The translations under genes and the position numbers were made by a program. Of a stretch of DNA of 64,000 bases, positions 59,201 to 64,000 are shown piece by piece (the first letter of the stretch is position 1; each line of letters begins with the position of its first letter). The stretch comes from Prevotella sp. UBA6994 (GTDB lineage Bacteria; Bacteroidota; Bacteroidia; Bacteroidales; Bacteroidaceae), in the NCBI GenBank assembly GCA_002449845.1, contig DJXW01000031.1, positions 1 to 64,000 on the forward strand. The letters are read 5' to 3'. The notes beneath the pieces were generated by a model, which was not told where the DNA came from, made no database searches, and saw only the letters and a list, made by a program, of their open reading frames with translations.

Positions 59201-60235
59201 CCTACCACTTCGTCTAAACGTGTGGGAACGGGAATCGGACTCGATCTTACCCGCTCGCTCGTAGAGCTGCATCACGGTACCATCGAGGCGCATAACAACC
59301 AAGATGGCAAGGGATGTGAGTTTGTGGTGACCATCCCTTTGGGCAACGCTCATTTGCAACCAGAGGAAATGATGACCGAGACGCAGGAGCCGATACAGAT
59401 GATTACGGCAATGGAAGAGGAACTGACCAACTCTCTCGCCAAGGAGACGCCTCTGAAGATGAGCAATAGACAACGGCTCGTCATCGTGGAAGATGACGAT
59501 GAGATAAGGAAGTATCTCATGGATGAACTGGGCTCCGACTATGACGTGGTGGGATGCGAGAACGGACTGGTGGGACTGAAGGAGGTCTTGAAGTCATCGC
59601 CCGACCTCGTCATCTCTGATGTCATGATGCCTGAGATGGATGGTAACACGCTTTGTTCCAAGATTCGCTCTAATCCTTCAGTAAGTCATATCCCCGTCAT
59701 CTTGCTCACGGCTAAGAGCCTTGACGAAGACCAGTTGGAGGGTCTTGAGACGGGAGCGGATGCGTATATCGTGAAACCGTTCAACATGGACATCTTGCGA
59801 CGTACCATCATCAACCTCATCAACAAGAGCTATAACCTGCGAATGAAATATGGCAGGAATGACCAACTGGAAGAGAAGGTGGACGAGATACAGGTCAAGT
59901 CGCCTGACGATAGACTATTGGAGCGTGTGATGAATGTCATCAACAAAAACTTGAACAACTCTGACCTGAGCGTAGATCGTATTGCTGATGAGGTGGGCAT
60001 CAGCCGCGTCCACTTGCATCGTAAGATGAAGGAACTCACGGGACAGACACCGCACGACTTTATCAGGAATATCCGACTTAAACAGGCGGCTCACTTGCTT
60101 GCCAACCAAAACATGAACGTCACGGAGGTGATGTATGCGTGTGGGTTCAACAATCCTGCGTCTTTCTCTACCATCTTCAAGAAATTCTATGGACTGTCGC
60201 CACGCGACTTCATGAAAGAACATACAAAGGAGTAA
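56243..60235 (+). CDS. hybrid two-component system sensor-regulator (HTCS)
   Basis: The protein is 1330 residues with signal peptide (MKLKLLTLLFACLCGLNAWAQ). The periplasmic sensor is made of two-component propeller repeats (for example FQDRDGFIWVSTRNGLNRYDGYKF), then a Y_Y_Y domain (FTYNNSEHITYLYSINGEEW). A membrane segment (about 769-789) is followed by a histidine kinase with FFMNISHEIRTPM (His about 822), ATPase motifs (NILSNAFKFTPPGG and DSGEGIPEDKL), a receiver (EDDDEIRKYL; Asp about 1126 in ISDVMMPEMDG) and an AraC-type DNA-binding domain (HLHRKMKELTGQTPHDFIRNIRLKQAA). All residues needed for phosphotransfer are present. HTCS proteins sense oligosaccharides directly. Its divergent position next to the CE6-CE1 gene makes it the likely activator of the xylan locus, similar in role to XynR/XusR-type regulators of Prevotella. 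Confidence 0.95.
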   Translation: MKLKLLTLLFACLCGLNAWAQMGKLFNADNQLSSNFANYVFQDRDGFIWVSTRNGLNRYDGYKFRIFKKEDEKCGLTSNYVNCINQSQNGTIYVGCHNSIQIYDGSRFHEMKLLTDDGKPIYSFVNKIVETKAGEMLACTSGYGILKLNEKDNTGKIDKALTGNQNYIRTLLEDSHGRFWMMTENNGLFLLQGKKRVPFFTDEESRSSLCDIRQDRKGNVYVAVRDMGVYRYDENQHQFVFIPKTAGLPISAFSIDRDDHLMLGCDGKGIYEYQPQTDNLVDNPFYSRDIDLTKGKVSSILEGRNGNIWICLLQKGLFMQPQAKGPFGYMGERLGDRNLIGNNCVTSTLIDKRGRAWVGTDKDGLYLLDKNAQMVRHFTNCPSTILCMAEDVHGHIWMGSYNESYGWLDPSTGAWHPETVGFGSKTNVFGLAAAANGDVWLASMGNGLVRYNVLTGVSTRFSMKPGADNDRTMNSLPNNYLSKVCLSDDEQKLFVGSSIGLCCYDIAKDSWVTTFGSNCPNYGIFSRSIYADKKGRVWLATNEGLYCYDLKTRKDTIYTLRDGLPSIGIASIVSDKQGNLWVGTDHGLCNFKPGGSSINYYVDNGLQGSEFSDGAVSINNETGMLLFGGTGGVTWFLPSDVKTQTWNPKLQITGFVIGNTPVTAGMKSGSYTITEKTVINSDRFDLCYEDNSFIIQLSTFTYNNSEHITYLYSINGEEWIKLQTGVNEIAISHLAPGTYRFRVKAMSNQLETDIKEFVVKVHAPWYATSWAFLCYLLLAAFAIYAIYRHLRRKQQDRMRLQEHIHAEELADAKLRFFMNISHEIRTPMTLIVTPLLSLMKQDDDPQRRGLYETIRRNAERILGLINQMMDFRKIDKGQMQMRMCETDLIGFVDDIYTLFAQQAKMKNIRFIFDHDSDKLPVWVDRSNFDKVVVNILSNAFKFTPPGGNIRIHITHDDTHAKIAVRDSGEGIPEDKLQHIFERFYQLPTTSSKRVGTGIGLDLTRSLVELHHGTIEAHNNQDGKGCEFVVTIPLGNAHLQPEEMMTETQEPIQMITAMEEELTNSLAKETPLKMSNRQRLVIVEDDDEIRKYLMDELGSDYDVVGCENGLVGLKEVLKSSPDLVISDVMMPEMDGNTLCSKIRSNPSVSHIPVILLTAKSLDEDQLEGLETGADAYIVKPFNMDILRRTIINLINKSYNLRMKYGRNDQLEEKVDEIQVKSPDDRLLERVMNVINKNLNNSDLSVDRIADEVGISRVHLHRKMKELTGQTPHDFIRNIRLKQAAHLLANQNMNVTEVMYACGFNNPASFSTIFKKFYGLSPRDFMKEHTKE

Positions 60236-60340
60236 GGAAATATCATGGGGGGATTTGTCAAGAAAAAGTGCCGAAAAGAGCTCTCTAGAATGCGTTATTA
60301 GTCACGAACCTTTCCTTTGGGTAAAAAAATGCACTTTTTT

Positions 60341-60387
60341 CGTCTATTTTATAACATGCTGAATGTCAGTGTATTATAAAATAGACG
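60341..60387 (+). terminator. inverted repeat downstream of the HTCS gene
   Basis: Perfect 14-bp arms CGTCTATTTTATAA (60341-60354) / TTATAAAATAGACG (60374-60387) with a 19-base loop, about 105 bp after the HTCS stop. It is a possible transcription end, but the stem is AT-rich and no T run follows. Confidence 0.45.
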
Positions 60388-60469
60388 ATTATTATTTGCT
60401 CTAAAAAAATATGTTTTTCGTCCCTAAAAGCATCATTTTTGGCTTCATAAAGCATAAAAATAGGGGTGC

Positions 60470-60526
60470 TAACATATATAGTTACGTTCATAACATACAT
60501 AGTTACGAGCATAACTATATATGTTA
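60470..60526. repeat. 21-bp-period palindromic repeat, locus 3 (3 units)
   Basis: Units TAACATATATAGTTA (60470), TAACATACATAGTTA (60491) and TAACTATATATGTTA (60512) with spacers CGTTCA and CGAGCA. The left flank (AAAAGCATCATTTTT, GGCTTCATAA) is the inverted form of the right flank of locus 1, so the element lies in the opposite orientation here. Confidence 0.9.
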
Positions 60527-60744
60527 GCACCTGTAATGTATCATTTTGTGGGTGCAAACATGCAATTTGAGTGCAAAAAACATGTTGTTTCACTCATCCA
60601 AACGCTCATTTGAAAATTTTCCAAGAATTTTTTTGTATGAATATTTTCCTTGATTTATTTGTCTCGATGGAGGAAAAATGCCGTTAGCATTTCCCACGTA
60701 CATTGCCAACTAATTGGAACCGTTCAAATGTAGTCTAAGAGTCT

Positions 60745-60810
60745 GCCCCACAAAGCCCCGATAGGGGCGTTAAGAACACAGGCAGGGGTGAAGCGAAGCG
60801 AAACCCCTGT
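60745..60810. repeat. GC-rich hairpin element
   Basis: CCCCGATAGGGG (60755-60766) is followed by a hairpin CAGGGGT (60783-60789) / ACCCCTG (60803-60809) with the loop GAAGCGAAGCGAA. It is more GC-rich than its surroundings and looks like an interspersed element or structured RNA; its nature is unknown. Confidence 0.5.
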
Positions 60811-60889
60811 AAAAGAAGTCATCAACAAACATTTTTATGTGATAGCAGAAAAATCCATAAAAAAGCATGGCTCTTTCGTGGAAATTATC

Positions 60890-60897
60890 TATCTTTG
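60890..60897 (+). promoter_or_regulatory. -7 box of the toxin-antitoxin operon
   Basis: TATCTTTG 20 bp before the antitoxin ATG at 60917. No clear TTG upstream. Confidence 0.6.
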
Positions 60898-60916
60898 CCA
60901 TTGAAAAACACATTAT

Positions 60917-61174
60917 ATGAAAAAGAATAAACCATATCCTCAAATAGAAGAAGAGAATAACAGCACCTTGAAGGCAAAGGAAGTTTTAGACGTTGCCTAT
61001 GTTGATACGATTGAAGAAGTGAAGCAGGATCGTGTTCCAGGACTTCCTCAGACTTGGGAAGAACTGGTGGATTGCATTGCTGAGGGTGAAGAAGCCTATG
61101 AACGTGGTGAAATCATTTCTTGGCAAGTGGCTACACAACGTATCAAAAAACATATCAGTAACTATGGTGCATAA
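60917..61174 (+). CDS. antitoxin-like small protein
   Basis: The protein is 85 residues, acidic. The C-terminal half (PGLPQTWEELVDCIAEGEEAYERGEIISWQVATQRIKKHIS) is helical and resembles the toxin-wrapping part of antitoxins seen beside ParE/RelE toxins in Bacteroidota. The last 11 bp overlap the toxin gene, a usual layout that couples translation. DNA-binding features are not obvious in the N-terminal part. Confidence 0.7.
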   Translation: MKKNKPYPQIEEENNSTLKAKEVLDVAYVDTIEEVKQDRVPGLPQTWEELVDCIAEGEEAYERGEIISWQVATQRIKKHISNYGA

Positions 61175-61484
61175 GGTTGTTATCCTTGAGAAAGCCTATG
61201 CTCAGTTTCAATCTATCTGTGACTATCTGGAGAATGAATTTGGTGAACGTGTGGCTGATAAATTTGAACAAGAAGTAGAGAACTGCGTTACCAGACTCAT
61301 GTCTTTTCCCGAAAGTGGGCATGTTGAACCTATTAAGAGCAATTACACTTATCGTTCGAAAATAGTAGGCAAGTACAATAAGCTTTATTACTTTTTAGAC
61401 GGTAACACATTGGTAATTGTTGCTTTTGCCGATATGCGGATGCATCCAAACAATATAATGAAATCTGTTCTTGGCAAAAGATAA
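61164..61484 (+). CDS. ParE/RelE-superfamily toxin
   Basis: The protein is 106 residues from the ATG at 61164 (the longer frame from 61032 only shadows the antitoxin gene). The pattern VVILEKAYAQFQSICDYLENEFGERVADKFEQEVENCVTRLMSFPESG, then YRSKIVGKYNKLYYFLDGNTLVIVAFADMRMHP is the ParE/RelE fold: two helices followed by a beta sheet with basic residues. It acts either as a ribosome-dependent RNase or on gyrase; sequence alone does not decide. It is followed 8 bp later by a strong terminator. Confidence 0.85.
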   Translation: MVHKVVILEKAYAQFQSICDYLENEFGERVADKFEQEVENCVTRLMSFPESGHVEPIKSNYTYRSKIVGKYNKLYYFLDGNTLVIVAFADMRMHPNNIMKSVLGKR

Positions 61485-61491
61485 ACGAATC

Positions 61492-61519
61492 AAAAAAGAC
61501 CGCAATTGCGGTCTTTTTT
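61492..61519. terminator. bidirectional intrinsic terminator
   Basis: A 28-bp perfect palindrome: an A run, GACCGCAATTGCGGTC and a T run. It serves both the toxin gene (plus) and nadB (minus). Confidence 0.95.
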
Positions 61520-61540
61520 GCTATTGGTATGATGGATTGC

Positions 61541-63142
61541 TTATCCTCTTTTCTTATTGTCGTCGTACCCATGTACAGGATAGTCGAGGGTGTAGTGAAG
61601 GCCTCTGCATTCCTTGCGCTCCAAGGCGAAGCGGGTGATGAGGTAGGCGGTGTTGATGAGGTTACGCAATTCGCAGATGTCACGACTGGCTTTCACGCGT
61701 TTGAAGAGACGTTCTGTTTCCTCATACAACATATCGAGGCGATCCCAGGCACGATGCAGACGAAGGTCGGAACGCACGATACCCACGTAGTTTGACATGA
61801 TGGCGCACACCTCCTTCACGCTCTGCGTGATCAGCACCTTCTCCTCATTGGTCATGGTACCCTCGTCGTTCCACTCAGGCACCTTCTCATTGAAGTCGTA
61901 CAGGTCGAGATGTTCGAGAGAGTGCTTGGCAGCTGCATCCGCATACACCACTGCCTCGATGAGCGAGTTGCTTGCCAAGCGGTTTCCGCCATGCAAGCCC
62001 GTGCAAGAACATTCGCCTATGGCATAGAGTCGTTGGATGGAAGAGCAACCATTCAGGTCAACCTTGATGCCGCCACACATGTAATGGGCTGCGGGGCAGA
62101 CGGGAATGTATTCCTTGGTGATATCGATGCCAATAGACAAACATTTCTGGTAGATGTTGGGGAAGTGGTGTTTGGTTTCCTCTGGATCCTTATGAGTAAC
62201 GTCAAGACAAACGTGGTCTAATCCGTGAATCTTCATCTCCTTGTCGATGGCACGAGCCACGATGTCACGTGGTGCGAGAGACAGACGCTTGTCGTATTTC
62301 TCCATGAAGCTCTCGCCGGTGGGCAATCGCAAGATGCCACCATATCCGCGCATCGCCTCTGTGATGAGGAAGGCAGGGTGCGTTTCTCCTGAGTGATACA
62401 ATGCGGTGGGATGGAACTGTACAAACTCCATGTCAGAGACCGTTCCCTTGGCACGATAGACCATTGCCTCGCCATCACCCGTGGCAATCACGGGATTGGT
62501 GGTGGTTTGGTAAACGGCTCCACATCCACCCGTACACATCACCGTGACGCGTGAGAGATACGTATCAACCTTCTGCGTCTCTGGATTGAGCACGTAAGCA
62601 CCATAGCAGTTGATGTAAGGAGTGCGGCGTGTCACCCTTGCACCCAAGTGGTGTTGGGTGATAATCTCCACGGCGAAGTGGTTCTCCTTGATGTCGATGT
62701 CAGAATTGTGCCTTACCGCCTCCATCAATCCCCGTTGGATTTCTGCGCCCGTATCATCAGCATGGTGAAGGATGCGGAACTCCGAATGGCCACCCTCACG
62801 GTGAAGGTCGAACTCCCCGTTTTCCTTGCGGTCAAAGTTAACGCCCCACTTCACGAGTTCCTCTATCTGCTTGGGAGCATTTCTTACCACCTGCTCTACG
62901 GCTGCCCTGTCGCTGATGAAGTCGCCGGCAATCATGGTGTCTTCGATATGTTTCTCGAAATTATCTACCTTGAGGTTGGTTACTGAAGCCACGCCGCCTT
63001 GCGCGAAGGTAGTATTGGCTTCATCTAATGTGGTTTTGCAAATCAGGCAAACCCTGCCCTTCTTGGCGCGAGCCACTTTGAGTGCGTAGCTCATGCCCGC
63101 AACACCCGCACCGATGATAAGAAAGTCGTATTTAAAAATCAT
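61541..63142 (-). CDS. nadB: L-aspartate oxidase
   Basis: The protein is 533 residues. The FAD-binding GxGxxG is at the N terminus (FLIIGAGVAGMSYALKVAR). Succinate dehydrogenase-like flavoprotein motifs follow: NTTFAQGGVASV, HREGGHSEFRILHHADDTGAEIQ, TGGCGAVYQTTTNPVIATGDGEAM, EFVQFHPTALYH and GLHGGNRLASNSLIEAVVYA. It oxidises L-aspartate to iminoaspartate in NAD biosynthesis. The length is usual for the family. nadA and nadC are not next to it in this window. A TAACTTTG box lies just upstream, divergent from the next gene. Confidence 0.95.
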   Translation of the reverse strand: MIFKYDFLIIGAGVAGMSYALKVARAKKGRVCLICKTTLDEANTTFAQGGVASVTNLKVDNFEKHIEDTMIAGDFISDRAAVEQVVRNAPKQIEELVKWGVNFDRKENGEFDLHREGGHSEFRILHHADDTGAEIQRGLMEAVRHNSDIDIKENHFAVEIITQHHLGARVTRRTPYINCYGAYVLNPETQKVDTYLSRVTVMCTGGCGAVYQTTTNPVIATGDGEAMVYRAKGTVSDMEFVQFHPTALYHSGETHPAFLITEAMRGYGGILRLPTGESFMEKYDKRLSLAPRDIVARAIDKEMKIHGLDHVCLDVTHKDPEETKHHFPNIYQKCLSIGIDITKEYIPVCPAAHYMCGGIKVDLNGCSSIQRLYAIGECSCTGLHGGNRLASNSLIEAVVYADAAAKHSLEHLDLYDFNEKVPEWNDEGTMTNEEKVLITQSVKEVCAIMSNYVGIVRSDLRLHRAWDRLDMLYEETERLFKRVKASRDICELRNLINTAYLITRFALERKECRGLHYTLDYPVHGYDDNKKRG

Positions 63143-63162
63143 AATCGTTTGATATTATGCAG

Positions 63163-63170
63163 CAAAGTTA
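63163..63170 (-). promoter_or_regulatory. -7 box of nadB
   Basis: TAACTTTG on the minus strand, about 20 bp before the nadB ATG at 63142. Confidence 0.65.
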
Positions 63171-63183
63171 CATTATTTTTTCG

Positions 63184-63191
63184 TAACTTTG
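63184..63191 (+). promoter_or_regulatory. -7 box of the PBP4-like gene
   Basis: TAACTTTG on the plus strand, divergent from the nadB box 13 bp away; the leader would be about 78 bases. Confidence 0.6.
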
Positions 63192-63275
63192 CACCAACAA
63201 CGATAGTTTTTTTCATTACGTGTGTAAGATGTCGTTGTATGATGTATGAATAGCATGACACATTTATTAATATAT

Positions 63276-64000
63276 ATGAGAAAACTTTTATGTACGCTGG
63301 CTTTGCTGCTGGTATGTTTGGCAACTGATGCCCAGACCACTGAGAGAGAGCAGAGGTATCGCCAACAAGTGACAAGCAGGTTAGACAGCTTGATGGGAGA
63401 CACATTATTGCAAACCACCCAGTTGGGCTTGATGATATGGGACCTTGACGCAGACACGGTGGTCTATCAGAAAGGAGAACAGCAACGATTACGTCCAGCA
63501 TCCACGCAGAAGGTGTTGACCGCCGTGACCGCCATCGACAGGTTAGGAGGCGACTATCAGTTTAAGACCGAACTGCGCTATACGGGTGAGGTGGTTAACA
63601 GGGTATTGACAGGAGACGTGTATTGCGTGGGCAAGTTTGACCCCTGTTTCAACAATGAAGACATGAATGCTTTCGTGGAAAGCATTCGCCAATTGCAGGT
63701 CGATACCATACGCGGACATATCTATGCCGACAAGAGTGCGAAGGACATGAATCTGCTGGGCGAGGGATGGTGCTGGGATGACAAGAACCCTGTGCTCTCT
63801 CCGCTGCTCTACCAACGCCAAGACCATTTCGTGGAGGACTTCATCAACCAATTGCACCAGCAAGGCATCGTTATCGACGCATACAGCGGTACCAATCAAT
63901 GTCCTGCCAACGCCCTGTTGTTGTGTAGGCGCGTGCATACGATGGATGAGGTGTTGCTCACGATGATGAAAGAGAGCGACAATCTCTATGCCGAAGCCAT
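63276..64000 (+). CDS. dacB: D-alanyl-D-alanine carboxypeptidase/endopeptidase (PBP4, S13 family), partial
   Basis: Only the first 241 or so residues are inside the window; the gene runs off the end. An in-frame ATG at 63255 is possible, but MRKLL at 63276 opens a proper signal peptide (MRKLLCTLALLLVCLATDAQ). The S13 motifs are visible: RPASTQKVLTAV with the catalytic Ser-x-x-Lys (Ser about 76), and SDN near residue 234 (MKESDNLYAEA), with the family's large inserted domain between them. It trims peptidoglycan stem peptides in the periplasm. The KTG motif is beyond the window. Confidence 0.9.
   Translation, partial: MRKLLCTLALLLVCLATDAQTTEREQRYRQQVTSRLDSLMGDTLLQTTQLGLMIWDLDADTVVYQKGEQQRLRPASTQKVLTAVTAIDRLGGDYQFKTELRYTGEVVNRVLTGDVYCVGKFDPCFNNEDMNAFVESIRQLQVDTIRGHIYADKSAKDMNLLGEGWCWDDKNPVLSPLLYQRQDHFVEDFINQLHQQGIVIDAYSGTNQCPANALLLCRRVHTMDEVLLTMMKESDNLYAEA

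Larger units (their letters stand above)
60236..60916. other. repeat-rich intergenic region
   Basis: No gene seen. It contains an inverted repeat, the third periodic repeat and a GC-rich hairpin element, each listed separately, followed by the toxin-antitoxin promoter. Confidence 0.7.

Noticed and set aside
58547..59473. Minus-strand frame (308 codons) opposite the HTCS kinase domain
   Set aside because: Antisense to invariant kinase motifs; composition His/Leu-rich.
60700..60735. Fourth copy of the GGTTCC-N9-GGAACC operator (a GGAACC is present)
   Set aside because: Only one half-site is there and no GGTTCC partner at the required distance.

Overview
The window looks like a chromosomal segment of a gut or rumen Bacteroidota, most likely Prevotella/Segatella. 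The reasons are: promoters of the TTG-N19/20-TAnnTTTG type throughout; no Shine-Dalgarno dependence; a one-protein hybrid two-component regulator (HTCS); and a GH10-CE1 fusion with the architecture of Prevotella ruminicola Xyn10D-Fae1A. No tRNA, rRNA or CRISPR array was seen.

Layout. (1) 0.25-5.6 kb: an AT-rich four-gene cassette, with a small SF1 helicase-like ATPase, an unrecognised 741-residue protein, a DUF1848 gene broken by a 177-bp MITE, and a DUF3268 zinc-finger protein. A 66-bp perfect palindrome follows it. (2) 5.8-12.3 kb: housekeeping-like genes, namely a membrane protein of unknown role, the AmmeMemoRadiSam pair, a Sel1-repeat protein and an AsmA-like protein. (3) 12.4-23.2 kb: an accessory island with a WYL regulator, an internally deleted DUF3800 gene, a 1442-residue SAMD9-like STAND NTPase, a WYL 3' remnant, a small basic protein, two paralogous small proteins and a PIF1-type helicase with a C-terminal repeat region. 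Three promoters in the island carry the same inverted repeat, GGTTCC-N9-GGAACC, at the same distance upstream of the -7 box, so they look co-regulated. (4) 23.7-60.2 kb: a large glucuronoarabinoxylan-degradation locus on the minus strand (GH115, GH95, GH31, GH97, GH106-like, several esterases, GH10-CE1, GH43 x4 proteins, GH8, CE15, CE6-CE1), with a divergent HTCS regulator. No SusC/SusD or transporter is present. (5) 60.2-64 kb: repeats, a ParE/RelE-type toxin-antitoxin pair, nadB, and the 5' part of a PBP4-type (S13) peptidase gene that runs off the window.

How it works together. The carbohydrate locus holds an almost complete set for a heavily decorated xylan: backbone cutting (GH10), oligosaccharide trimming (GH8 Rex-type, GH43), arabinose and glucuronic-acid removal (GH43, GH115), galactose/xylose side-chain trimming (GH97, GH95, GH31), and de-esterification (CE1, CE6, CE15 and others). 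All of it is plausibly controlled by the HTCS. A leader or small RNA seems to start between the HTCS and the big operon.

The strongest candidate for an undescribed system is the 14.4-23.2 kb region: a SAMD9-like NTPase gene placed behind an operator-promoter module that two neighbouring transcripts share. The 0.25-5.6 kb helicase cassette is a second candidate. A 15-bp palindromic unit repeated with a 21-bp period occurs at three intergenic places (23.3, 37.9 and 60.5 kb). All functional statements come from reading the sequence and from remembered family features; no database search was run.
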